Shown one piece after another: positions 1-6,978 of a DNA stretch of 21,507 nucleotides. The notes below the pieces were generated by a model. That model saw only the letters and a list, made by a program, of their open reading frames with translations. It searched no databases and had not been told where the DNA came from. Source of the DNA: Eubacterium sp. (GTDB taxonomy: Bacteria; Bacillota_A; Clostridia; Peptostreptococcales; Anaerovoracaceae); assembly GCA_017425345.1 (NCBI GenBank), contig JAFOML010000029.1, forward strand, positions 1-21,507. The letters are read 5' to 3'. The stretch's first letter is position 1. Each line of letters opens with the position of its first letter. Made by a program: the position numbers and the translations under genes.

Positions 1-9
1 GGAGATAGG

Positions 10-333
10 CGCGCGCGTTCCTGCAAATCAGGGTTAGGATGGCGTTTTGCAGGAAAAGGCAGACGCGCGCGTTCCTGCAAATCGGGGTTAAGAAGGCATT
101 TTGCAGGAGAAGACAGACGCGCGCGTTCCTGCAAATCGGGGTTAAGAAGGCATTTTGCAGGAGAAGACAGGCGCGCGCGTTCCTGTAAATCAGGTCCAAG
201 AAGGCGTTTTGCAGGAAAAGACAGGCGCGCGCGTTCCTGCAAATCGGGCCCAAGAAGGCGTTTTGCAGGAAAAGACAGGCGCGCGCGTTCCTGTAAATCG
301 GGTCCAAGAAGACATTTTGCAAGAAAAGTGCGG
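10..333. repeat. 54-bp tandem repeat array, six copies, each with an internal inverted repeat
   Basis: Six head-to-tail units begin at 10, 64, 118, 172, 226 and 280, each exactly 54 bp apart. Each opens with an alternating CGCGCGCG run, then TTCCTGCAAAT, a variable middle, and ATTTTGCAGGA. TCCTGCAAA (unit positions 10-18) and TTTGCAGGA (37-45) are reverse complements, so every unit can form a hairpin of about 9 bp with an 18-nt loop. Copies 4 and 6 change C15 to T, which keeps a G-U pair in RNA. The sixth copy decays after about 320. Bases 1-9 resemble the tail of another unit, so the array probably continues left of the window. The first three copies carry in-frame stops (TAG at 35, TAA at 89 and 143), which argues against a repeat protein. 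Function unknown. Confidence 0.93.
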
Positions 334-336
334 CAC

Positions 337-364
337 TTGACACCTGCCGTTTTTTTGCTACAAT
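337..364 (+). promoter_or_regulatory. Sigma-A-type promoter for the VanZ-like gene
   Basis: TTGACA at 337-342 and TACAAT at 359-364 with a 16-bp spacer make a near-consensus housekeeping promoter. The predicted start near 371 gives a leader of about 80 nt, which contains a GGCGG/CCGCC hairpin. The -35 box lies just past the degenerate end of the last 54-bp repeat, so the array sits where upstream regulatory elements would be. Confidence 0.75.
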
Positions 365-450
365 AGGTGGCATCCCGGCGGTGAACGCCGCCAGCAGACG
401 GGAAAGCCGGTATAAGCAGGCCGGCATAACACCAGAAAGGAAGGAATCAT

Positions 451-846
451 ATGGAATCCATTTTATATTCACTGGTCATGTACATCGCGGAAATCCACTA
501 TAAGCTGATGAACCTGAACAACCTGTACGGCTATAACTATACCGATAAGCAGCTGCACTTCATCGTGATCGGCGTAGTCGGCGGCATCATGCTGCTCATT
601 CTTCACCCGCTCTTTTCGCTTCTCGCAAAGAACGGCCTGACCATCGTGATCTCGTTCCTTTACGTATTCACCGTGCTGGTCGGCATATCGTTTGCGATCG
701 AGATCGGACAGGGCATCACCGGAACTGGCTACATGGAGTTTGAAGACATCACTTCCGGACTGAAGGGCTTCCTGCTCGTCTTCGTCTTCTATGCAATCCT
801 GGTGGGAATCCATGCGCTGCTGAAGCGGGGCAAAAATCGGAATTAA
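451..846 (+). CDS. Small integral membrane protein, VanZ-like
   Basis: This 131-residue protein has hydrophobic segments at roughly 34-60, 62-85 and 103-122 and a basic C-terminus (KRGKNRN), so it is predicted to lie in the cytoplasmic membrane. The pattern DKQLHF at the start of the first segment, followed much later by EIGQ, an acidic FEDI and a glycine-containing last helix, resembles the DK-x-x-HF...E-x-x-Q...D layout of VanZ-like proteins. That family is named after a teicoplanin-resistance accessory protein, but most members have no known role. The start is set by an AAAGGAAGG ribosome binding site at 437-445. The gene has its own promoter and terminator and is monocistronic. Family assignment comes from motif layout only. 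Confidence 0.7.
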   Translation: MESILYSLVMYIAEIHYKLMNLNNLYGYNYTDKQLHFIVIGVVGGIMLLILHPLFSLLAKNGLTIVISFLYVFTVLVGISFAIEIGQGITGTGYMEFEDITSGLKGFLLVFVFYAILVGIHALLKRGKNRN

Positions 847-883
847 ACGATTCTGCCTGCTAGGCATATGCTCTAGACATACT

Positions 884-936
884 AAAAGGGACAGTCTTAA
901 AATGATTTACCTCATTTAGAGATTGTCCCTTTTTTC
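884..936 (+). terminator. Intrinsic terminator after the VanZ-like gene
   Basis: AAAGGGACA (from 885) pairs with TGTCCCTTT, with a partly paired middle (TCTTAAAATGA against TCATTTAGAGA), and ends in a run of six or more T. The matching A run on the left lets it work on either strand. It lies about 40 bp after the stop codon at 846. Confidence 0.7.
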
Positions 937-1118
937 GTGGAAAGCGTCTGTTGCGTCTGCTCGCTGGATAGCTGACATCGCTCGTGCCTACTATTTGCGT
1001 CAAGCCGAAGACACCGAAGTGGAAAGCATTACCACGGAGCGTGGCAATCGTGTTTTGACGCAGAAACTACCCGAAATCGGGGTATATTTGCGTCAAGCAC
1101 AGGTTGCCGGAGCGCAAA
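937..1118. other. Gene-free stretch with short direct and inverted repeats
   Basis: I see no convincing gene here. TATTTGCGTCAAGC occurs twice in direct orientation (992-1005 and 1085-1098), and an inverted partial copy, TTTTGACGCAG, lies between them at 1053-1063. Two compact palindromes, CCACG-GAG-CGTGG (1032-1044) and CCCGA-AA-TCGGG (1070-1081), lie in the same 110 bp. The whole patch sits between a terminator and the long hairpin at 1119-1186. It could be the remnant of a mobile element or a structured non-coding RNA; the sequence alone does not decide. Confidence 0.5.
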
Positions 1119-1186
1119 GAGCCGCCTCTTATGAGATGACCCCCAAAAGTCTAACTTTTGGGGGTCAGTTCATTATGAGACAGCTC
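1119..1186. repeat. Long near-perfect inverted repeat (insertion-sequence end pair or terminator)
   Basis: The core is a perfect 14-bp palindrome: TGACCCCCAAAAGT at 1137-1150, three bases, then ACTTTTGGGGGTCA at 1154-1167. Pairing continues imperfectly outward: GAGCCGCCTC on the left (1119-1128) against GAGACAGCTC on the right (1177-1186), giving arms of 32-33 nt. TGACCCCCAAAAGT-type sequence resembles, from memory, the ends of IS3-family elements, so this may be two abutting ends without a transposase. It begins 7 bp beyond the stop codon of the minus-strand gene ending at 1193, so it may also mark the 3' end of that transcript, although no clear T run follows on that strand. Confidence 0.75.
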
Positions 1187-1192
1187 CTTTTC

Positions 1193-2965
1193 TTATCCAA
1201 TCCTGTAGATGTGATTATCCCTGCAGGGAACAACGACCGTCTTTTTCTTCTTCTTTCCCTTGACCTTTACCTTCTTCGTCTTCACGTAGTAGTGGTAAAG
1301 AGTTCCGTACAGCTTGCCTTTGGCGATAAACACGCCTTCTGCTTCCGCTGCCTTATGAGTCTTGATCTTGCAGACATAATTGCCGAACCAGTCGTAAACC
1401 GAAATGATGTTCCACTTCTGATTGCCGTACTGCGGCGACTGCGCCCGGAGAATAAACTCATCGGTCACTTCTACGCCCTGCGGGGTGTAGTCATCGTAGT
1501 CGCTGACTTTGATATACTTCTCGACACAGAAATTCTTGTCGAGGATCACATAGTTCTGTGTCCCTTTGACGGATGCGACATATACATCCCGGCTCGCATT
1601 ATAGGCGATACCCGTGATGCCGTCCCATTCCTTGACCGTTGCCGCAGACGCGTTGTACGTGCTCTTTGGCCTGGTGACCGTCTTATTAGCGATCACCTTC
1701 AGCGTCTTCGGATCCACAAGCGTAACGCCCCACGGTTTTCCCGTGTAATGGACGATCACCAGGACCTTCTCTTTGCTGTTATACGTGATATCGTTTCCAT
1801 GGTTCACTTTCAGAACGCCGGAAACCTTCACGACTTTTCCATCCGACAGGCGGACCTTTGTAATGCGGCACCGCTCATTGTAACGGTTGTAGAGGATATT
1901 CCAGCTGAACTTCCCGTTTCCGCAGGATCCCTGGAACGTATCATATCCCGGGACCGTCTGCCCGGACAGTTTGGTGAAGTTCAGCGCCTTCCCCTTCGCA
2001 TTCTTCAGATACGTGACGGAAAGATTCCGCCCCAGGAAAGAGTTCTCCGAATATGTCCACGCCGAATACGCTGTGCCGGTCGACGACTCCTTATACGAGC
2101 GAACTCTCGCATAACACCTTCCGGTCTTGTCCACCTTCGCCGTCAGGAATGCCTTATCAGGGTCTTTGACCAGAACTGTCGTCTTGCTCAGGAACAGTCC
2201 GTCATGCCCGTACTGCACCTGATACCCGGTCACATTCTTAGAAAGCGACCAGGATGCCTGCCACTTTTTCGTTCCGGTTCTCATCATGAGAACCGCATCC
2301 GGCCGTTCAAGATGCGTGATCGTCTGCATGCGCGTCTCGATCCTCGGACCGAACTTCTCCGCATCCGCCGCCTTGACGGCCGCCGCCTCCGACTCCGGAA
2401 GCTTCTCCTTCCGGCAGGCCTTCAGATAGTAGTTATACCTGGCGCCGTTGTCCAGCTTCGCGGTATCCAGAAGGTACAGACGGTTAAGGTCTGTGATCTT
2501 CTTGACAGACTCCCACTTGTCTTCGCCTGCTTTGCGGCGGTAAACCACCAGGTATTCGACATTCTTTGTGTTGAACGAATCCCAGTGCAGCAAAATCCCG
2601 CTCCGCACATTGCCGATATAGGCAATCAGCGGCAGCCTGACAAACCGAACCACGGTCACCGTCTTCTCGGTCTCATCTTCCGCAAGATTCTGCGCCTCCG
2701 GCTCGTCATCCTCGTCTGTTTCACCGACCTCGTCCGACTCATCCGTGACGTCCGCCGGGTTTTCTGTTCCGTCCGCCGGCTCCTCTTCAACAGGCTCTGT
2801 CTTCTGCGCATCTTCCGCCGGCTCACTTTCCGCCTGCTCCTGCGGGATCACTTCCTCTGTAACGACAGCATCCGCAGGCTCCGTCTCCTGCGAGCCTGTC
2901 TCCGCAAACACCGCCGCCGGCAGACAAAGCGCCAGCGAAAGGAATAGTACAAGCAGTTTCTTCAT
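1193..2965 (-). CDS. Secreted protein: acidic linker, two Fn3-like domains and a propeller-like C-terminus
   Basis: 590 residues. Residues 1-21 (MKKLLVLFLSLALCLPAAVFA) form a classic signal peptide. Residues 22-100 are a Glu/Asp/Pro-rich low-complexity linker. Two Fn3-like beta-sandwich segments follow (about 105-185 and 215-300; the second has the VTGYQVQY...YARVRSY...YSAWTYSE pattern). Residues from about 310 to the end contain repeated blade-like stretches (NHGNDITYNSKEKVLVIVH, GITGIAYNASRDVYVASV, QGVEVTDEFIL) that suggest a beta-propeller. A lysine-rich loop (KVKGKKKKKT) lies near residues 560-576. I see no LPxTG motif. The start at 2965 is chosen for the signal peptide and the AGGGGGG ribosome binding site; upstream codons of the open frame overlap the preceding gene. 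It is the second gene of an operon, 14 bp after the DUF975 gene. Probably surface or secreted; ligand unknown. Confidence 0.8.
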   Translation of the reverse strand: MKKLLVLFLSLALCLPAAVFAETGSQETEPADAVVTEEVIPQEQAESEPAEDAQKTEPVEEEPADGTENPADVTDESDEVGETDEDDEPEAQNLAEDETEKTVTVVRFVRLPLIAYIGNVRSGILLHWDSFNTKNVEYLVVYRRKAGEDKWESVKKITDLNRLYLLDTAKLDNGARYNYYLKACRKEKLPESEAAAVKAADAEKFGPRIETRMQTITHLERPDAVLMMRTGTKKWQASWSLSKNVTGYQVQYGHDGLFLSKTTVLVKDPDKAFLTAKVDKTGRCYARVRSYKESSTGTAYSAWTYSENSFLGRNLSVTYLKNAKGKALNFTKLSGQTVPGYDTFQGSCGNGKFSWNILYNRYNERCRITKVRLSDGKVVKVSGVLKVNHGNDITYNSKEKVLVIVHYTGKPWGVTLVDPKTLKVIANKTVTRPKSTYNASAATVKEWDGITGIAYNASRDVYVASVKGTQNYVILDKNFCVEKYIKVSDYDDYTPQGVEVTDEFILRAQSPQYGNQKWNIISVYDWFGNYVCKIKTHKAAEAEGVFIAKGKLYGTLYHYYVKTKKVKVKGKKKKKTVVVPCRDNHIYRIG

Positions 2966-2979
2966 AGGCGACCCCCCTC

Positions 2980-3681
2980 TTACCAGGCCGTTCCGTAAGA
3001 ATCGCTGTCCAGACGGCGCAGCGTGCAGTACAGCTGCGCATCCGTGCTCGCGAGATACGGATTCAGCCAGAACACTCCCACGATACCCAGCGTGAGGCTG
3101 TTCAGGATATGCCATAATATAAAGGAAAGATCCAGCACGAATGCAGCCCACTTGTTGCCGGACATCAGGCGCTTCGACTCCGCAAACGCGTCGTGCCGGT
3201 CCATCTCCGGGTTCTCACAGAGGAGATATGGGATCATCCGGTACTCGTAGGCTTTGATGAATCCCGGGATGACGAAGAGCAGCGCCCAGAGGATGATGAA
3301 GAGGTCTCTGAAGAACAAAGTCTTAGCCACATTCTCCCACCCATGACTGAAAAAGTACGCGATATCCCAGTCTCTCGGTTCTTCGCTCTGCAGCCGCAGG
3401 AAATAGCGGTTTCCGCCGAGGATCAGCGGGTTGAACACGAATACACGGATCAGGATCACCAGAATGGTAACCACCAGCGTGCCGATTCCCAGCATCGCGA
3501 TAACCTGGTCGGACATCTCCTCGAGCTTATCCGTCAGATTGATCTGGAATCCGGATCCGGAGCTGGCAGACGAATAGCTGCCGCCAAGGATCGTGATCAG
3601 AAGTGCGAACACGACCGCTTTCCAGTACTGCTTGCGGAAATTTGCCTTCGCTTCTGTCTTAATATCTTTTCTGTTCCACAT
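2980..3681 (-). CDS. DUF975-family integral membrane protein
   Basis: 233 residues with hydrophobic segments at about 20-40, 62-88, 120-145 and 176-205. The N-terminal pattern (IKTEAKANFRKQYWKAVV), the central GGNRYFL...YFFSHGW, the FVIPGFIKAYEY segment, and the tail ending in NPYLASTDAQLYCTL fit the DUF975 family of Firmicutes membrane proteins, whose role is unknown. A GAAAGGGGAA ribosome binding site precedes the start and a good promoter lies upstream at 3728-3756. The secreted Fn3/propeller protein follows 14 bp later, so the two are probably co-transcribed. Confidence 0.88.
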   Translation of the reverse strand: MWNRKDIKTEAKANFRKQYWKAVVFALLITILGGSYSSASSGSGFQINLTDKLEEMSDQVIAMLGIGTLVVTILVILIRVFVFNPLILGGNRYFLRLQSEEPRDWDIAYFFSHGWENVAKTLFFRDLFIILWALLFVIPGFIKAYEYRMIPYLLCENPEMDRHDAFAESKRLMSGNKWAAFVLDLSFILWHILNSLTLGIVGVFWLNPYLASTDAQLYCTLRRLDSDSYGTAW

Positions 3682-3727
3682 ATCTCAATTCCCCTTTCGC
3701 AAGGAAATAATACAATCTCCCAGTATT

Positions 3728-3756
3728 ATGTTAACCAATTCTCATGCTCTTGTCAA
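3728..3756 (-). promoter_or_regulatory. Promoter for the DUF975/secreted-protein operon
   Basis: On the minus strand TTGACA (plus positions 3751-3756) is followed after 17 bp by TAACAT (3728-3733). It lies about 50 bp upstream of the start at 3681. It is divergent from the fba promoter, and the two do not overlap. Confidence 0.65.
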
Positions 3757-3812
3757 CGTATTATTTCATCTTTTCGTTTTTACCACATCTCCATCTTATT
3801 ATTCGAAAACCA

Positions 3813-3841
3813 TTGCAAAAATGAACATCTCGCATTATGAT
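3813..3841 (+). promoter_or_regulatory. Promoter for fba
   Basis: TTGCAA (3813-3818), a 17-bp spacer and TATGAT (3836-3841) precede the fba start by about 47 bp. The leader is short, and I see no riboswitch or operator palindrome in it. Confidence 0.7.
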
Positions 3842-3887
3842 ATTAGAAGAAACATGTCGTCCACATTGAAGAAGGGAAGGTACTATT

Positions 3888-4826
3888 ATGGCTTTAGTAA
3901 CCACAACAGAAATGTTCAAGAAAGCATACGAAGGCGGCTATGCGATTGGCGCTTTCAACGTAAACAATATGGAAATCGTACAGGGCATCACTGAGGCCGC
4001 TGCTGAGCTGAAGGCGCCGCTGATTCTGCAGGCATCTTCCGGAGCTCGTAAATATGCAAACTCCGTATATCTGGTTAAACTGGTAGAAGCTGCTGTAGAA
4101 CTGTATCCGGAGCTGCCGATCGCGCTGCATCTGGATCACGGCGCAGATTTTGAGACCTGCAAGTCCTGCGTTGACGGCGGATTCACCTCCGTTATGATCG
4201 ACTGCTCCAGCAAGCCGTTCGAGGAGAACATTGCTGAGACCAAGAGAGTCGTAGAGTACGCGCATGCGCACGGCGTTGTCGTAGAAGCTGAGCTCGGCAC
4301 ACTGGCAGGCATCGAGGATGATGTCAATGTCAGCGCAGAGGCTTCCTCCTACACGAACCCGGATGACGTTGAGGAATTTGTAACCCGCACAGGCGTTGAC
4401 TCCCTGGCAATCGCAATCGGCACCAGCCACGGCGCATACAAGTTCAAGCCGGGCACCAAACCGCAGCTGCGTTTCGACATCCTGGACGAGTGCTCCAAGA
4501 GACTCCCGGGATTCCCGATCGTACTGCACGGCTCCTCCTCCGTACCGCAGGAATATGTTAAGATCATCAACGAGAACGGCGGCGCTCTGAAAGACGCGAT
4601 CGGCGTTCCGGAAGATCAGCTGAGAGAAGCAGCCAGAAGATCTGTCTGCAAGATCAATATCGACTCCGACCTGCGTCTCGGCATGACCGCAGGCATCCGC
4701 CAGACCTTCAACGAGCAGCCGGCTCTGTTCGACCCGCGCGGCTATCTGAAGGTTGGACGTCAGAACATCAAGGACATCGTTGCTCATAAGATCGTAGACG
4801 TACTGGGCTGCGACGGCAAAGCTTGA
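3888..4826 (+). CDS. fba: Class II fructose-1,6-bisphosphate aldolase
   Basis: 312 residues, usual for the family. The enzyme reversibly splits fructose-1,6-bisphosphate into dihydroxyacetone phosphate and glyceraldehyde-3-phosphate in glycolysis and gluconeogenesis, using Zn2+. LHLDHG at 80-85 supplies the catalytic Asp83 and zinc ligand His84. Glu135 lies in the VEAELG segment, His181 in GTSHGAYKF and His214 in VLHGSSSVP, matching the conserved metal and substrate sites. The start follows GGGAAGG at 3874-3880. The gene has its own promoter and a shared bidirectional terminator, so it is monocistronic. No anomalies were seen. Confidence 0.97.
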   Translation: MALVTTTEMFKKAYEGGYAIGAFNVNNMEIVQGITEAAAELKAPLILQASSGARKYANSVYLVKLVEAAVELYPELPIALHLDHGADFETCKSCVDGGFTSVMIDCSSKPFEENIAETKRVVEYAHAHGVVVEAELGTLAGIEDDVNVSAEASSYTNPDDVEEFVTRTGVDSLAIAIGTSHGAYKFKPGTKPQLRFDILDECSKRLPGFPIVLHGSSSVPQEYVKIINENGGALKDAIGVPEDQLREAARRSVCKINIDSDLRLGMTAGIRQTFNEQPALFDPRGYLKVGRQNIKDIVAHKIVDVLGCDGKA

Positions 4827-4845
4827 TTGAACATCATCTGTTGAG

Positions 4846-4884
4846 AAAAAAACGGCGGCTGCACCGAAGTGCAGCCGCTCTTTT
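4846..4884. terminator. Bidirectional intrinsic terminator between fba and deoC
   Basis: GCGGCTGCA (4855-4863) and TGCAGCCGC (4870-4878) form a 9-bp stem around CCGAAG. Seven A precede it (4846-4852) and TCTTTT follows, so it can end both fba on the plus strand and deoC on the minus strand. Confidence 0.9.
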
Positions 4885-4895
4885 CATGCAATAAT

Positions 4896-5570
4896 CTATT
4901 CGTTCCAGCCCTCCGCGATCGCGATCCCCGCGCTCGCTCCAAGGCGGGTCGCTCCTGCCTCGATCATGGCCTTCGCCTCGTCCGCGGTGTGGATTCCTCC
5001 TGCCGCCTTGATGCCCATGTCCGGACCGACGGCCTGCCGCATCAGCGCGACATCCTCCGGTGTTGCTCCGCCGGTGGAAAATCCGGTCGATGTCTTGACA
5101 AAGTCCGCGCCGGCAGCCTTGGCAATCTGGCAAGCCATCACCTTCTCCGGATCTGTCAGCAGGCAGGTCTCGAGGATGACCTTGACAAGGATCCTTCTTC
5201 CCGCTTCTGCTCCTGCGGTTCTGGCGGCAGCCACGACGCCTTCGATATCCTGCTGCACATAGTCCCAGTCTCCTGCTTTGACGGCGCTGCAGTTGATGAC
5301 CATGTCGACCTCGTCCGCGCCGTCTTCGATCGCGCCGGTCGTTTCAAATGCTTTGACCGCCGATGTGTTCGCGCCCAGCGGGAATCCGATCACCGTGCAG
5401 ACGGAAACGTCCGTGCCGTCCAGCTCGTGGGCCGCAAGCGCAACGAAATCCGGGTTGATGCACACAGATGCAAATCCGTATTCCGCGGCTTCCCGGCAGA
5501 GCTTCCGGATCTGATCCGCGGTTGCATTCTGCTTCAGAAGTGTATGGTCGATCATCTTCGCTATGTTCAT
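4896..5570 (-). CDS. deoC: Deoxyribose-phosphate aldolase
   Basis: 224 residues. It cleaves 2-deoxyribose-5-phosphate to glyceraldehyde-3-phosphate and acetaldehyde, the last step of deoxynucleoside salvage. The Schiff-base lysine is Lys159 in FVKTSTGF; Lys188 in IKAAGGI and Asp89 in DEVDMVIN complete the catalytic set of this class I aldolase. The start at 5570 is fixed by a perfect AAGGAGG just upstream; the longer open frame has no support. A terminator with a T6 tract ends about 12 nt upstream, leaving no room for a promoter, so transcripts must either read through from the LRR gene or start inside its 3' end. No other nucleoside-catabolism genes (deoA, deoB, deoD) are nearby. Confidence 0.96.
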   Translation of the reverse strand: MNIAKMIDHTLLKQNATADQIRKLCREAAEYGFASVCINPDFVALAAHELDGTDVSVCTVIGFPLGANTSAVKAFETTGAIEDGADEVDMVINCSAVKAGDWDYVQQDIEGVVAAARTAGAEAGRRILVKVILETCLLTDPEKVMACQIAKAAGADFVKTSTGFSTGGATPEDVALMRQAVGPDMGIKAAGGIHTADEAKAMIEAGATRLGASAGIAIAEGWNE

Positions 5571-5582
5571 AATTCCTCCTTG

Positions 5583-5608
5583 AAAAAACCGGAGCCCGCA
5601 GGCTCCGG
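5583..5608 (-). terminator. Intrinsic terminator of the LRR gene, abutting the deoC ribosome binding site
   Basis: CCGGAGCC (5589-5596) and GGCTCCGG (5601-5608) form an 8-bp stem with a CGCA loop. On the minus strand it is followed by six T (complement of 5583-5588). It lies 12 bp after the LRR gene stop and directly before the AAGGAGG of deoC, so any deoC transcript from upstream must cross it. Confidence 0.85.
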
Positions 5609-5619
5609 CACATCCTCTG

Positions 5620-6879
5620 TTACTGTATCTCGATCTTCTCCTTCGCAGACCACGGTCCGTAAACGGCTCCGGCATATCCGGAGACCAGTCCGCGGATCTT
5701 GATCACGGCTTTCTTTCCGGCGTGCTTGTTTCCGAACTTCAGCGTCAGCGAAGGATCCTCATTTGCGAAGATCGTCTTCTGTACGGCCTTGCTTCCGGAG
5801 ACCTTATACCAGATCTCATAGCCGGTAACGCCTGCGTCTGCTGAAGCTGCCCAGGTGACCTCAGCCTTTCCCTTGGAAACGGTGACCTTCAGATCCTTGA
5901 CCTTCGGCGGTCTGATCTTGAACTCAGCGACTGCGATACCGGCCAGATCGTCCGAAGTGGAACGGATGATGACCTTGGCACTTCCGGTCGCCTTAGTATT
6001 GTCAACATAATCGTTCTGTACGAAGGAAAGTTCAAAGTCGTCTGCAGAAGCCTCCTCCACCGAGCGCAGCTTCGGATCCGCCTCCGACGGCGCGTCGATC
6101 GATACTTCCACGTTGTCTTCCCCGAACTCGATCGGCTCGCCGGTAAAGTCGAACTCACTCTTCTTCACCTTGGCGCTGCTGATGGTACGGAAGCCGTTGC
6201 CGGTCGCATGGAATACGATCATATCCTTACAGGCGGAGACATCCGGTGCCTCCGAGAGCTTATTCTGATCGCAGTACAGGATCTGCAGCTTCGTGTTCTT
6301 GGACACGTCCAGCTTCTTCAGCTTGTTCTGCGAGCAGTTCAGCTCAGTGAGCTTCTCGTTTGCAGAGAGGTCCAGCTCTTTCAGCCCGCACCTCATGCAG
6401 TACAGGCTCGCCAGCCTGGTGTTCTTGGACACATCCAGCTTTCCAAGCTTGGTTCCCTCAACCGAAAGGGCTCTGAGCTGCGTCAGCTTGCTGAGATCCA
6501 GCTCCTTGAGCTTCTTCATATTCCGGCAGTACAGGCTCTCGATCTTCACATTCCGGCCCAGCTTAAGCTCTTTGACCTTGCAGCCACTGATGTCCACGTA
6601 GGTGAGCTCGGTCAGGTAACCGATTCCGGTCAGATCGCGGATCTTCGCGGCCTTCTTTTCACTTTTCATATACAGACTGGTCGCTTCTCCGATCTCCTTC
6701 TCGTCGAGGACATCGTCCTGATTCTTGTCAAACTTCTCAGATACGAGCTGACGGAAGGCCTTATCCGGGAAATTCCCGGTATTGATCTCCACCTGATCAT
6801 CCGCGAATGCCGATGTCGGAAGGAAGACTGCGACCATGAGCGCAGCCGCCAGCGAAATAAGCGGTATTAGTTTCTTCAT
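5620..6879 (-). CDS. Secreted EF-hand, leucine-rich-repeat and Fn3-like protein
   Basis: 419 residues. Residues 1-26 are a signal peptide ending PTSAFA. Residues 51-62 ([12 protein letters not shown]) form a 12-residue EF-hand-type Ca2+ loop with Asp51, Asn53, Asp55, Asp59 and Glu62 in the liganding positions. From about 80 to 240 come repeats of about 21 residues with the form L-x-x-LYC-x-x-x-L-x-x-LDLS/LDVSKN, a bacterial LRR solenoid. After a linker, residues from about 325 to the end form an Fn3-like domain ([10 protein letters not shown]...[10 protein letters not shown]) like that in the protein at 1193-2965. It is probably exported and used for binding rather than catalysis; no sortase motif or transmembrane tail is visible. 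It has its own strong promoter and terminator. Confidence 0.9.
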   Translation of the reverse strand: MKKLIPLISLAAALMVAVFLPTSAFADDQVEINTGNFPDKAFRQLVSEKFDKNQDDVLDEKEIGEATSLYMKSEKKAAKIRDLTGIGYLTELTYVDISGCKVKELKLGRNVKIESLYCRNMKKLKELDLSKLTQLRALSVEGTKLGKLDVSKNTRLASLYCMRCGLKELDLSANEKLTELNCSQNKLKKLDVSKNTKLQILYCDQNKLSEAPDVSACKDMIVFHATGNGFRTISSAKVKKSEFDFTGEPIEFGEDNVEVSIDAPSEADPKLRSVEEASADDFELSFVQNDYVDNTKATGSAKVIIRSTSDDLAGIAVAEFKIRPPKVKDLKVTVSKGKAEVTWAASADAGVTGYEIWYKVSGSKAVQKTIFANEDPSLTLKFGNKHAGKKAVIKIRGLVSGYAGAVYGPWSAKEKIEIQ

Positions 6880-6914
6880 ATTTATATATCCTTCATATTT
6901 GATTCCATAGTAAC

Positions 6915-6939
6915 GATAGGCGGCAGTCCGCCACCTATC
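6915..6939 (-). other. 5'-end hairpin in the LRR-gene leader
   Basis: GATAGG...GGC on one side pairs with GCC...CCTATC on the other, with one mismatch or wobble. It begins within a few bases of the predicted transcription start, a position where hairpins often protect mRNA from 5' decay. It has no T run, so it is not an obvious terminator for the upstream CoA-transferase gene. Confidence 0.5.
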
Positions 6940-6940
6940 T

Positions 6941-6970
6941 ATTATACCGAATATTTACTCTGGCTGTCAA
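6941..6970 (-). promoter_or_regulatory. Promoter for the LRR protein gene
   Basis: On the minus strand a perfect TTGACA (plus 6965-6970) and a perfect TATAAT (6941-6946) are separated by 18 bp. It is wedged between the CoA-transferase stop (6979) and the LRR gene start, so the LRR gene is transcribed strongly on its own as well as by any read-through. Confidence 0.85.
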
Positions 6971-6978
6971 TGCGCAAA

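Noticed and set aside
10..333. CRISPR array
   Set aside because: The copies are contiguous with no unique spacers, and no cas genes are present.
155..340. Open frame encoding an 18-residue repeat (QEKTGARVP...) across the 54-bp array
   Set aside because: It is open only because 54 is a multiple of three. Earlier copies contain stops in the same frame, there is no ribosome binding site, and it runs into the -35 of the next promoter.
451..846. Glycopeptide-resistance function for the VanZ-like protein
   Set aside because: No vanHAX, vanRS or vanY neighbours exist, and VanZ-like proteins are widespread without such a role.
923..2947. Long plus-strand open frame opposite the secreted Fn3/propeller gene
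   Set aside because: It is rich in Arg and Leu with no recognisable domain. The minus strand has a signal peptide, domains and a ribosome binding site.
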